Assembly (NCBI GenBank): GCA_913775215.1
Contig: CAJYKO010000072.1
Coordinates: forward strand, 1 to 12,727
Length of the DNA: 12,727 nucleotides
Direction of reading: 5' to 3'
From: an uncultured Devosia sp.
Lineage (GTDB): Bacteria; Pseudomonadota; Alphaproteobacteria; Rhizobiales; Devosiaceae
Shown here one piece after another: positions 1 to 6,904 of the stretch. The position numbers were made by a program, and so were the translations under genes. Below the pieces are notes generated by a model. It had not been told where the DNA came from and ran no database searches. It worked only from the letters and a program-made list of their open reading frames with translations. Positions within the stretch are counted from its first letter, which is position 1, and each line of letters starts with the position of its first letter.

Positions 1-10
1 GGGAAGCTGA

Positions 11-748
11 TCAGGCCGGGCTCCTCCGCGACCCATTGCGACGGGCAACGCCCATCTGTTCGATTATGTGTTTGCCTGAACCTTCGACATGGCGCGCCAC
101 CACTTCGGCGGCGCCTGCAGCGTCCTGAGCGCGAATGGCTTCGATGAGCTCGCGATGCTCGCGCAACACAGATTGGCGCCGGCTCAAGGACATGGGAAAC
201 CGCCGGCTGATGGCGCGCAGAATTTCGCGATGGCGCCACCAGAGATCGGCGGCATGGCGATTGTAGTGACGATCGTAGATGGCCTGGTGAAAGCGGGTAT
301 CGAGCGTGCCATGCAGCTTGGGATCGGCAAAATTATTGGCTTCGATCTCGGCCTGGATGGCTTCGAGTTCGGCGATATCGGCATCGATAGCGATGGAGCA
401 GAACCACTTGGTCAGCGCTGGTTCGATCAAGACTTCGATCTCGATGATGTCGCGCACAAAATCTTCGTCGATGGACACGACGCGGGCGCCGCGATTTGGC
501 TCCATGACCACGAACCCTTCACCGCGCAATTGCTGCAGCGCTTCGCGCACCGGATTGGTCGATGTGCCGTAATGCTGGGCGAGATCGGCAACCTTGAGTC
601 GCGCGTCGGGCTCCATCTGGCCCGAGATGATATCCTCTCGAATCCGTTCGTAGATCGAGAGCGTCGGCTCCGCCGCTGCCTTTTTTTCAGTGGGTTTGGT
701 GGTCGTCCTGAAGGTCATGAAAGCATGGTTTAAGCGGCTTTCTGCCAC
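11..748 (-). CDS. GntR-family transcriptional regulator, FadR/FCD subfamily
   Basis: This is a DNA-binding repressor or activator that probably senses an organic acid and controls the divergent transport and catabolic operon. Counting from the GTG at 748, the N-terminal winged helix covers about residues 30-92, with the GntR pattern STNPVREALQQL at 63-74 and the wing around NRGARV at 85-90. The C-terminal all-helical FCD domain covers about 95-232 and shows the expected metal or ligand residues D150, H154 (DTRFH), H198 (REHRE) and H220 (ARHVEG). At 245 residues it has the normal family length. The start is uncertain: GTG at 748 and ATG at 718 (ten residues shorter) are both possible, and neither has a strong ribosome binding site. 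In this subfamily the effector is often the substrate or an intermediate of the adjacent pathway, so a sugar acid is inferred here. The family call is firm; the ligand is unknown. Confidence 0.93.
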   Translation of the reverse strand: MAESRLNHAFMTFRTTTKPTEKKAAAEPTLSIYERIREDIISGQMEPDARLKVADLAQHYGTSTNPVREALQQLRGEGFVVMEPNRGARVVSIDEDFVRDIIEIEVLIEPALTKWFCSIAIDADIAELEAIQAEIEANNFADPKLHGTLDTRFHQAIYDRHYNRHAADLWWRHREILRAISRRFPMSLSRRQSVLREHRELIEAIRAQDAAGAAEVVARHVEGSGKHIIEQMGVARRNGSRRSPA

Positions 749-802
749 AAGCCAAGGCTTCGTTACACGCCTTTTCCAAAATAATGTACGATCTTTAGGT
801 TA

Positions 803-824
803 TTGACAGACAAAGTTTGGTCTG
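803..824. promoter_or_regulatory. Candidate GntR operator
   Basis: The sequence at 807-824 is a dyad of the form CAGACnAAnnTTnGTCTG, with 14 of 18 positions symmetric and its centre between 815 and 816. A second, shorter near-palindrome, TTGnCnGnCAA, overlaps it at 803-813. FadR-subfamily regulators bind short symmetric sites of this size, usually in the promoter of the divergent target. The overlap with the TTGACA box would allow the regulator to block RNA polymerase. The dyad is directly visible; its use by the adjacent regulator is inferred. Confidence 0.4.
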
Positions 825-888
825 GAAGTGTTCGCCATGGGTGACACGGCAAAGCCGGCCCCGGAGGAACCGCGGCAGAGGCCGCAGG

Positions 889-939
889 ATGCCATTTCCG
901 CAACCGCGGACGCATCCATTCGGAGGAGATTTTCGATGA
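889..939 (+). CDS. Possible 16-codon leader ORF overlapping the binding-protein start
   Basis: An ATG at 889 opens a 16-codon frame (MPFPQPRTHPFGGDFR) whose TGA at 937-939 overlaps the ATG at 936-938 of the binding-protein gene in the ATGA arrangement used for translational coupling. An AGAGG at 877-881 lies 7 bases before this ATG. That AGAGG forms the loop and first stem base of a small hairpin with arms GCGGC (872-876) and GCCGC (881-885). A leader peptide that tunes translation of the abundant binding protein is possible. A chance ORF is just as plausible, because the downstream gene has its own strong ribosome binding site. Confidence 0.22.
   Translation: MPFPQPRTHPFGGDFR
922..928 (+). 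promoter_or_regulatory. Ribosome binding site that fixes the binding-protein start
   Basis: GGAGGAG lies 7 bases before the ATG at 936. It is a near-consensus Shine-Dalgarno sequence and it selects this start over the in-frame GTG at 828 and ATG at 837. The start at 936 also places a normal signal peptide at the N-terminus. Confidence 0.85.
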
Positions 940-2438
940 CGAACATGCAGGGTCGCCATAGGCGGCCGGGCTCGCCGCTTCGTCGGCAGGTCTTTGCCTA
1001 CTCAATCGCGCTCGCGGCCACGGTCCCGCTGCTGTCGAGCACCGCCTTCGCGCAGGCAGTCGATGTCAGCAAATGGTCGCCGGACTATATCCGCTCCATC
1101 GCCGGCACCGAAACCTTCGATACCGCCGGACAGTGTGGCAGCGTGGTGCCGAACGATTATTCAGGGCGCGTCTCCTATTGGTATACCGGCCCCTTCGAGG
1201 CCGATCCGCAGATCGCTCACGATCAGGACAAGGCCTTCTGGGAAGCCTTCAAGGCCGCCTATCCCAATATCCAGACCGACGTTCAGTCGATCACCTATAA
1301 CGAATTGCTCGATAAATTCCGCACTGCCCTCCTCGGCAATGCCGCGCCGATGGTGGTGCGTCTCCAAATCCTCGGCGGCGTCGAATTCGCGGCCAAGGGC
1401 TATCTCAACCCGCTCAAGCCCGAAGATGTCGGCTATGCCAGCGCCGACTTCTGGCCAGGCGCGCTGAAATCTGTGACCTGGGAAGGCGAAAGCTACGGCA
1501 TTCCGACCAATAACGAGACCATGGGTTTCATCTGGAACGCCAAGATTTTCGCCGATGCCGGGCTTGATCCGGAGAAACCACCGGCAACCTGGGATGACGT
1601 CGTCGCCTATTCCAAGCAGATTCACGACAAGCTCGGCATTGCCGGCTATGGGCTCGTCGCCAAGCAAAATGCCGGCAATACCCCCTTCCGCTTCATGCCC
1701 GAAGTTTGGGCCTATGGCGGCGGGGCACTCGACGAGGCCTCGGCAAATCCGACTTATGAAACGGTCGAAATCAATAGCGAGGGCACGAAGAAGGCGCTGC
1801 AGACCGCGGTCGACATGTATGTCCGCGACAAGTCGGTGCCGACTTCTGCGCTGACCAATACGCAGGCCGAGAACCAGGCCCCGTTCATCGCCGGTCAACT
1901 CGCCATGATGATCGCCCACCCGGCCGAATATGCCAAAATGCTCGATCTGGCGAGCAAGGCGACCGGCGCGGACAAGGAAATGGCCGACGCCGTGGTCGAG
2001 AACATGCGCTATGGCCTGATCCCCGAAGGCCCGGCACGGCGCGCGGTCGTCTTCGGCGGCTCCAACATCCATGTGGTGCAGCCCGAATATGTCGAGGGCG
2101 GCCAGGTGGACGAGCAGGCCGTCAAGGCGCTGATCTGCATGTGGACGAGCCCGGAATGGTCGACCAAGCTCTCATGGGTCGGCTCCAATCCCGGCCATCT
2201 CGGCGGCTTCAAGACCGAATGGATGAAGGAGCGCCTGGATACGATCAAGTTCCTCGACGTCACCACCTCCATGCTGCCCAACGGCATTCCCTTCCCGGTC
2301 CTGCCTGAAGCGCCAGAGATCATGAACATCATCGTTCCGGACATGCTGCAGAACGCCCTGACCGGGGCAATGACGGTGGATGAAGCGGCCGACGACGCCG
2401 CCCAAAAGATCGAAGCCCTGCGCGGCGGCGGCCTCTAG
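936..2438 (+). CDS. ABC transporter substrate-binding protein, SBP_bac_1 (CUT1 sugar type)
   Basis: This is the periplasmic receptor that delivers substrate to the permease pair encoded next. The 500-residue product starts with an Arg-rich n-region and a hydrophobic stretch (about residues 19-36). It then has AFA followed by QA at 37-41, a good signal peptidase I site after A39 or A41. The mature part has the layout of family 1 solute-binding proteins, including a DKAFWEAFKAAYPNI segment, a GIPTNNETMGFIWN segment that resembles the hinge strand reading into the second lobe, and ATWDDVVAYSKQI. There is no lipobox. Two cysteines in the mature part, C67 and C401, could form a disulfide. At 500 residues it is somewhat longer than the usual 410-440. 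The substrate cannot be read from sequence; the downstream dehydratase-like enzyme points to a sugar acid or a glycoside of one. Confidence 0.93.
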   Translation: MTNMQGRHRRPGSPLRRQVFAYSIALAATVPLLSSTAFAQAVDVSKWSPDYIRSIAGTETFDTAGQCGSVVPNDYSGRVSYWYTGPFEADPQIAHDQDKAFWEAFKAAYPNIQTDVQSITYNELLDKFRTALLGNAAPMVVRLQILGGVEFAAKGYLNPLKPEDVGYASADFWPGALKSVTWEGESYGIPTNNETMGFIWNAKIFADAGLDPEKPPATWDDVVAYSKQIHDKLGIAGYGLVAKQNAGNTPFRFMPEVWAYGGGALDEASANPTYETVEINSEGTKKALQTAVDMYVRDKSVPTSALTNTQAENQAPFIAGQLAMMIAHPAEYAKMLDLASKATGADKEMADAVVENMRYGLIPEGPARRAVVFGGSNIHVVQPEYVEGGQVDEQAVKALICMWTSPEWSTKLSWVGSNPGHLGGFKTEWMKERLDTIKFLDVTTSMLPNGIPFPVLPEAPEIMNIIVPDMLQNALTGAMTVDEAADDAAQKIEALRGGGL

Positions 2439-2459
2439 CCCCACCCCCCGCTCCAAGCC

Positions 2460-2485
2460 TGTGGCCGGCACGCATGCCGGCCACA
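2460..2485 (+). repeat. Intercistronic stem-loop after the binding-protein gene
   Basis: TGTGGCCGGC at 2460-2469 and GCCGGCCACA at 2476-2485 are perfect inverted repeats. With the A-T pair 2470/2475 the stem has 11 base pairs and a four-base loop. It lies 21 bases after the stop codon of the binding-protein gene and 26 bases before the first permease start. No T-run follows, so it is not a standard intrinsic terminator. In other ABC operons (for example malE-malF) stem-loops at this place protect the upstream message and keep the binding protein in excess over the permeases. The same role is inferred here. Confidence 0.7.
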
Positions 2486-2511
2486 CCTTCGAACCAGCAC
2501 GGGAACGATCC

Positions 2512-3480
2512 ATGACCAGCGCAACCGGGCCTGCCGCTATGTCGAGCGCTTCGACACGCGCCCCATCGAGACGAGCAAGTCTCGGCCAGCGGATTTGGAC
2601 GCAGCGCGCCGATTATCTCTATGTACTGCCGGCGCTCGTCGTGATGCTGATCGTTATCGCCTATCCGGTCTATTACACGATCGAACTCTCATTCTTCAAA
2701 ACGCCGACGAGCCTCCAGCTCAAGGACAAGATCTTTGTCGGGCTCGAAAATTATACGACCATTCTGACGAGCGGCAGTTTCTGGCAGGTCACCTGGCAGA
2801 CGCTGATCTGGACGTTCTTCTCGACGCTCTTTGCCTTTCTCTTAGGGCTTGGCGCGGCGCTGGCGCTGCATGGCGAATTCGTCGGGCGCGGGGTGTTGAG
2901 GGCGCTGCTCCTGATCCCGTGGGTCGTCAGCGCCGTGGCCGCATCCTACGTTTGGAAGTGGCTCTATCATTCCGATTTCGGGGCCATTGGCGCGCTCTTG
3001 GTGCAGCTGGGCCTGACCGATCAGCCCATCAATTTCATCGACAATCGCAGCACGGCGCTCGCTTCGCTGATCGTGGTCAATGTCTGGAAGGAATTCTCCT
3101 TTGCCATGATCATGCTGATGGCCGGGCTTCAGACGGTGCCGGAGCAATTGCTGCGCGCGGCGCGGGTCGATGGCGCCAGCCCTTGGCAGCGGTTCTGGCA
3201 CGTGACCTTTCCGCACCTGGCCGGTGTCTCGACCGTCACCGTGCTGCTGCTGACGGTGCAGAATTTCAATTCCTTCATCATCCCCTGGATCATGACCGGC
3301 GGCGGCCCAGCGGGCGCCTCCGACATCTGGATCACCCAGATCTACCAGCTCGCCTTCGGGCGGCAGCGCTGGGGCGTGGCGGCGGCTTACTCGGTGCTGC
3401 TGTTCCTGATCATGATGGTGCTTGGCTATTTCTATGTGCGGGCGCTGACTCGCGGCGATGATGCGAGGGCAGGCGCATGA
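2512..3480 (+). CDS. ABC transporter permease, MalF/UgpA-like (CUT1)
   Basis: This is an inner-membrane subunit that forms the translocation pore together with the next permease. The 322-residue protein has a cytoplasmic N-terminal tail of about 33 residues and six predicted membrane segments: about 35-58, 95-118, 128-150, 181-203, 240-260 and 287-310. The EAA loop that docks on the ATPase lies between segments 4 and 5 at about 211-235 (EQLLRAARVDGASPWQRF), with the conserved Gly at 221. The large periplasmic loop of E. coli MalF is absent, as is normal for non-enteric members. The ATG at 2512, preceded by a GGGA at 2501-2504, is the best start. An in-frame upstream extension to 2380 would overlap the binding-protein gene and contains the stem-loop, so it is unlikely. 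ATG 2539 is an alternative. Confidence 0.93.
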   Translation: MTSATGPAAMSSASTRAPSRRASLGQRIWTQRADYLYVLPALVVMLIVIAYPVYYTIELSFFKTPTSLQLKDKIFVGLENYTTILTSGSFWQVTWQTLIWTFFSTLFAFLLGLGAALALHGEFVGRGVLRALLLIPWVVSAVAASYVWKWLYHSDFGAIGALLVQLGLTDQPINFIDNRSTALASLIVVNVWKEFSFAMIMLMAGLQTVPEQLLRAARVDGASPWQRFWHVTFPHLAGVSTVTVLLLTVQNFNSFIIPWIMTGGGPAGASDIWITQIYQLAFGRQRWGVAAAYSVLLFLIMMVLGYFYVRALTRGDDARAGA

Positions 3481-4346
3481 GCACGGATACTCAAACCCCG
3501 CAGCGCAGCTTCGACGGCTGGAAATGGGGCGGGCGCGTGTTCCTGACGCTGCTACTGATCTTCACGGTCATGCCTATGGCCTGGATGCTGATCACATCAT
3601 TGAAGACCGGCTTTGCCGCCATGCAATATCCGCCGCAATGGTGGCCGAGCGAGCCGACGCTGTCGAACTATACGCGGCTGCTCGACCCCAGCAATTCAGT
3701 GGGCCAGGATTTTCTGCGCTATTTCTGGAACAGCCTCTGGGTGTCGACGGCGACGACGATCCTTGCGGTGATAGTCGCCGTGCCGGCTGCCTATGCCTTT
3801 TCGCGCTTCAGGTTTCCGGGCCGCACGTTTTTGTTCTTCGCGGTTCTCCTCCGCAACATGTTCCCGGCCGTCATTTTCCTCGTGCCGCTCTTTATCTTGA
3901 TGCGGCTCCTGGGGCTCGTGAATACGCATGGATCGCTGATCCTGACCTATCTCACCTTCGGCCTGCCGCTCGCGATCTGGCTGCTTAAGGGCTTTTACGA
4001 CAACATCCCGATCCAGCTCGAACAGGCCGCGCGCATCGACGGGGCGACGCGCTTCCAGGCGTTTCTCTATATCGTCATGCCGCTTTCGACGCCCGGGATC
4101 ATCGCCACCTCGATCTATTCGTTCATCGGCGCCTGGAACGAATATATCTACGCCTATACGTTCCTGACCCGGCACGACCAGATGACCCTGCCGGTCGGCA
4201 TCCAGCGGTTTTTCTCCGAAAACGCCACCGATTGGCCGGGCCTGATGGCCGCGACCTTCATGATGAGCGTGCCCGTCGTCGTCCACTTCCTCGTGCTCCA
4301 GCTCTACATCGTTCGTGCCCTTGCCGAGGGCTCGGTCAAGCACTGA
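3477..4346 (+). CDS. ABC transporter permease, MalG/UgpE-like (CUT1)
   Basis: This is the partner pore subunit, 289 residues long with six predicted membrane segments at about 21-43, 85-108, 118-142, 151-171, 203-225 and 258-281. The EAA loop is at about 179-202 (QLEQAARIDGATRFQAF), with the invariant Gly at 189. The segment AWNEYIYAYTFLT at 219-231 is the typical MalG-family end of the fifth helix. The start codon overlaps the stop codon of the preceding permease gene by four bases (ATGA at 3477-3480), so the two subunits are almost certainly translationally coupled and made in equal amounts. The family call is firm. Confidence 0.94.
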   Translation: MSTDTQTPQRSFDGWKWGGRVFLTLLLIFTVMPMAWMLITSLKTGFAAMQYPPQWWPSEPTLSNYTRLLDPSNSVGQDFLRYFWNSLWVSTATTILAVIVAVPAAYAFSRFRFPGRTFLFFAVLLRNMFPAVIFLVPLFILMRLLGLVNTHGSLILTYLTFGLPLAIWLLKGFYDNIPIQLEQAARIDGATRFQAFLYIVMPLSTPGIIATSIYSFIGAWNEYIYAYTFLTRHDQMTLPVGIQRFFSENATDWPGLMAATFMMSVPVVVHFLVLQLYIVRALAEGSVKH

Positions 4347-4380
4347 CGTCCCTGCCCTCTAACGAAAGCTCAGTTTTTAC

Positions 4381-5478
4381 ATGGCTCAAGTTGTTCTCAA
4401 GGATGTCGTCAAGAATTACGGCTCCGTCTATGCGGTCAACCATGTTTCCCTGACGGTCAATGACGGTGAATTCGTTGCTCTCGTGGGGCCTTCGGGCTGC
4501 GGCAAGACGACGACGCTCAACCTGATTGCCGGCCTGATCCCGATCTCGGATGGCACGATCGTCATCGGCGAGCGCGAGGTGACGCGGCTCGATCCCAAGG
4601 ACCGGGACATCGCCATGGTGTTCCAGAATTACGCGCTTTACCCGAACAAGACGGTGTTCAACAACCTCGCCTTCCCGCTGCAGATGCGCAAGCAGCCGCG
4701 CGAGACCATCGAGGAAAAGGTCAAGGCGGCGGCCAAGGTGCTCGACATCACGCACCTGCTCGAAAGGAAGCCGCGCGAACTTTCGGGCGGGCAACAGCAG
4801 CGCGTGGCGCTCGGGCGAGCGCTGGTGCGCGACCCGGCGGTGTTCCTCATGGACGAGCCGCTCTCCAATCTCGACGCGAAACTGCGCGTGCAGATGCGCA
4901 GCGAGATCAAGCGGTTTCACCACAACCTCAATGCCACGGTGGTCTATGTGACCCACGACCAGCTCGAAGCCGTGACCATGGCCGACAAGATGGCCGTGAT
5001 GAATGGCGGTTTTCTGCAGCAATACGACACGCCGGCGCAGGTCTTTGCCAATCCGGTCAATACCTTTGTTGCGAGTTTTGTCGGCAGCCCGGCCATGAGC
5101 CTTATTCCGCTGCAGGTGGTGACGCACGGCACCGATGTTGCCCTGCAAAGCGCCGAGGGTTGGGAACTGCCGCTCTCGCCCGAAAACGCCCGCAAGGCGC
5201 TATCGGCCAAAGGCAAGGATGTGGTTCTGGGCGCCCGCCACTCGACGCTGAAACTGCACAAGGCGCCCCATCCCGGCGCGGTACCGGGGCGCGTCTATAC
5301 GGTCGAGCCGACCGGGGACGTGACCTTCGCCCAGGTCTTCATTGCCGAGGCCGTCGTCAATATCAGCGTCGAACCCACCGTCATGCTCGATCCCGACGAA
5401 CAGGTCTGGATCGAGTTCGACCAGTCCCGCCTCCATCTCTTCGATGGGGAGACCACTATGGCGCTGTCGGCGCGCTAG
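4381..5478 (+). CDS. ABC transporter ATP-binding protein, UgpC/MsmK/MalK type
   Basis: This is the cytoplasmic ATPase that drives the sugar-type importer. The 365-residue protein has a complete nucleotide-binding domain. Walker A is at 36-44 (GPSGCGKTT), the Q-loop Gln at 82, the signature LSGGQQQR at 134-141, Walker B at 154-160 with catalytic E159, the D-loop SNLD at 162-165 and the switch His at 192. Residues from about 235 form the OB-fold (TOBE) regulatory domain typical of MalK and UgpC, including the stretch ending [15 protein letters not shown]. All catalytic residues are present, so it should be active. The ribosome binding site is weak (GAAAG at 4364-4368), and a short T-run at 4374-4378 precedes the ATG. 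Such ATPases can serve more than one permease pair in some bacteria, but this gene sits within its own complete set. Confidence 0.95.
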   Translation: MAQVVLKDVVKNYGSVYAVNHVSLTVNDGEFVALVGPSGCGKTTTLNLIAGLIPISDGTIVIGEREVTRLDPKDRDIAMVFQNYALYPNKTVFNNLAFPLQMRKQPRETIEEKVKAAAKVLDITHLLERKPRELSGGQQQRVALGRALVRDPAVFLMDEPLSNLDAKLRVQMRSEIKRFHHNLNATVVYVTHDQLEAVTMADKMAVMNGGFLQQYDTPAQVFANPVNTFVASFVGSPAMSLIPLQVVTHGTDVALQSAEGWELPLSPENARKALSAKGKDVVLGARHSTLKLHKAPHPGAVPGRVYTVEPTGDVTFAQVFIAEAVVNISVEPTVMLDPDEQVWIEFDQSRLHLFDGETTMALSAR

Positions 5479-5485
5479 CCGACAG
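5464..5485 (+). repeat. Stem-loop spanning the ATPase stop codon
   Basis: CTGTCGGC at 5464-5471 and GCCGACAG at 5478-5485 form a perfect 8-base-pair stem. The six-base loop (GCGCTA, 5472-5477) holds the first two bases of the TAG stop codon. No T-tract follows. It separates the transport genes from the two enzyme genes, so it may mark a processing or differential-stability boundary in the message. Two tandem ten-base repeats (TTCCGTCCGT, TTCCGTCCAC) follow at 5491-5510. The pairing is visible; the role is inferred. Confidence 0.55.
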
Positions 5486-5522
5486 TCCACTTCCGTCCGT
5501 TTCCGTCCACAAGAGCCAAGCC

Positions 5523-6875
5523 ATGTCCAGTTCCGAGGCCGTCCTCGACCACGTCAACACCCATTCGCGCCCGTCCGATCTCAGGATCACCGATATGCGC
5601 GTTGCTGAGATTACCGGCGCCCCGTTCCGCACCGCGATCCTCAAGATCTACACCAATCAGGGACTGGTCGGGCTTGGCGAGGTGCGCGACGGCGCCAGCG
5701 CCACCTATGCCCTGATGCTGAAATCGCGCCTGCTCGGGGAAAATCCCTGCAACATCGATCGGCTCTTCCGCCGCATAAAGCAGTTCGGCGGCCATGGACG
5801 CCAGGGCGGCGGGGTCTCGGCCATCGAGATCGCCCTCTGGGATCTGGCCGGCAAGGCCTATGGGGTGCCGATCTATCAGATGCTGGGCGGCAAGTTCCGG
5901 GACAAGGTGCGCTGCTATTGCGATACCGATGCCGACCGGCCAAGCGGCACGGCCATGGGCCTCAGGCTCAAGGAGCGCATGGATATGGGCTTCACCTTCC
6001 TCAAGATGGACCTGGGGCTGATGCAGATCGCCGACGTGCCGGGCGCCGTCGTGGCCCCGGCCGGATCGCTCGAAGGCTATCGCATCCACCCCCAGCCGGG
6101 TCTTTCAAAGACCATGGAAGAAAGGCGGGCCAAAAACGCCGTCTATGACGTGCATAATGTCCGCCACCCGTTCAGTGGCCTTCACTTCACCGACAAGGGC
6201 ATCGACCTGCTTGAGCAATATATCCACGAGGTGCGCGAGGTGATCGGCTATGAAGTGCCGCTCGCCATTGACCATGTGGGGCATATTTCGCTGCAGAACG
6301 GCATTCGCCTTGCCCGGCGCATCGAGAAATATGTGCCCGCCTGGCTCGAAGACGTGATCCCCTGGCAATATACCGACCAATATCGGCAGCTGCAGGAAGC
6401 GACCACCGTGCCGATCTGCACGGGCGAAGATATCTACCTCAAGGAAGGGTTCGAACCACTTTTGAGAAGTGGCGGCCTCTCGGTGATCCACCCCGATATC
6501 CTGACCTCCGGCGGCATTCTCGAAACCAAGAAGATCGGCGACATGGCGCAGGACCATGGCGTCGCCATGGCCATCCACATGGCCGAAAGCCCGATCGCCG
6601 CCATGGCGGCTGCACATATCGCGGTCGCGACCGAAAACTTCATGGCGCTCGAATTCCATACCGTCGAAGTGCCGTGGTGGGACGATATCGTGACGGGCCT
6701 GCCCAAGCCGCTGCTTGATCGTGGCTTCATCACCGTGCCGGACAAGCCGGGCCTTGGGATCGACGACACGGTCGACGAGGTGCTGCGCGCGCATCTTCAG
6801 GATGGCGTCACCGATATCTGGCAGCCGACCGACCATTGGGACAACGAATATAGCTGGGACCGAACCTGGAGCTGA
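5523..6875 (+). CDS. Enolase-superfamily (mandelate racemase/muconate lactonizing) enzyme, probable sugar-acid dehydratase
   Basis: The enzyme should abstract the alpha-proton of a carboxylate bound to Mg2+, most likely to dehydrate an imported acid sugar. The 450-residue protein has an N-terminal capping domain (about 20-130) and a barrel. The metal ligands are D250, E276 and E302, and a His-Asp dyad is formed by H352 and D325. The spacings 26, 26, 23 and 27 match mandelate racemase (D195, E221, E247, D270, H297) exactly. E377 may correspond to mandelate racemase E317. Two features are odd. The first catalytic motif reads K161-M-D163 instead of Lys-x-Lys. The distance from there to the first metal ligand is 87 residues instead of 29, an insertion of about 58 residues (roughly 165-230). 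The missing second Lys argues against a racemase. ATG 5523 follows the ATPase gene by 44 bases and has a weak ribosome binding site; ATG 5595 is an alternative. The specific substrate is unknown. Confidence 0.9.
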   Translation: MSSSEAVLDHVNTHSRPSDLRITDMRVAEITGAPFRTAILKIYTNQGLVGLGEVRDGASATYALMLKSRLLGENPCNIDRLFRRIKQFGGHGRQGGGVSAIEIALWDLAGKAYGVPIYQMLGGKFRDKVRCYCDTDADRPSGTAMGLRLKERMDMGFTFLKMDLGLMQIADVPGAVVAPAGSLEGYRIHPQPGLSKTMEERRAKNAVYDVHNVRHPFSGLHFTDKGIDLLEQYIHEVREVIGYEVPLAIDHVGHISLQNGIRLARRIEKYVPAWLEDVIPWQYTDQYRQLQEATTVPICTGEDIYLKEGFEPLLRSGGLSVIHPDILTSGGILETKKIGDMAQDHGVAMAIHMAESPIAAMAAAHIAVATENFMALEFHTVEVPWWDDIVTGLPKPLLDRGFITVPDKPGLGIDDTVDEVLRAHLQDGVTDIWQPTDHWDNEYSWDRTWS

Positions 6876-6904
6876 GGCTTCGAGGGATCAAGGACGAAAC
6901 AATC

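Larger units (their letters stand above)
749..935. promoter_or_regulatory. Divergent control region between the regulator and the uptake operon
   Basis: This 187-base spacer must carry the promoters of both the regulator gene (leftward) and the transport operon (rightward). It holds a TTGACA box at 803-808 that could be a rightward -35 element, but no good -10 hexamer lies at the standard spacing. It also has an 18-base imperfect dyad at 807-824, a short perfect dyad AAGCC-AA-GGCTT at 749-760 directly before the GTG start of the regulator, and a GC-rich leader from about 840. Promoter positions are inferred and not proven. Confidence 0.6.

Noticed and set aside
828..935. N-terminal extension of the binding-protein gene from GTG 828 or ATG 837
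   Set aside because: The strong GGAGGAG at 922-928 and the normal signal peptide both support ATG 936; the extension would bury the signal peptide.
1161..2072. Long antisense reading frame opposite the binding-protein gene
   Set aside because: In GC-rich DNA long antisense frames are common; the translation has no recognisable domain and the plus-strand gene is clear.
2380..2511. Upstream extension of the first permease
   Set aside because: It overlaps the end of the binding-protein gene, runs through the stem-loop and is low-complexity; ATG 2512 gives a normal MalF-like N-terminus.
4342..4378. Possible terminator before the ATPase gene (ACTGA/TCAGT pairing followed by TTTTT)
   Set aside because: The stem has only 5 pairs with a loop of 23 bases, too weak for an intrinsic terminator, and the genes on both sides belong to one transporter.
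5491..5510. Tandem ten-base repeat TTCCGTCCGT/TTCCGTCCAC
   Set aside because: Only two imperfect units in a short spacer; too little to call a functional repeat array.
5160..5522. Upstream extension of the enolase-superfamily gene
   Set aside because: It lies in another frame inside the ATPase gene and its Arg-rich translation has no family similarity.
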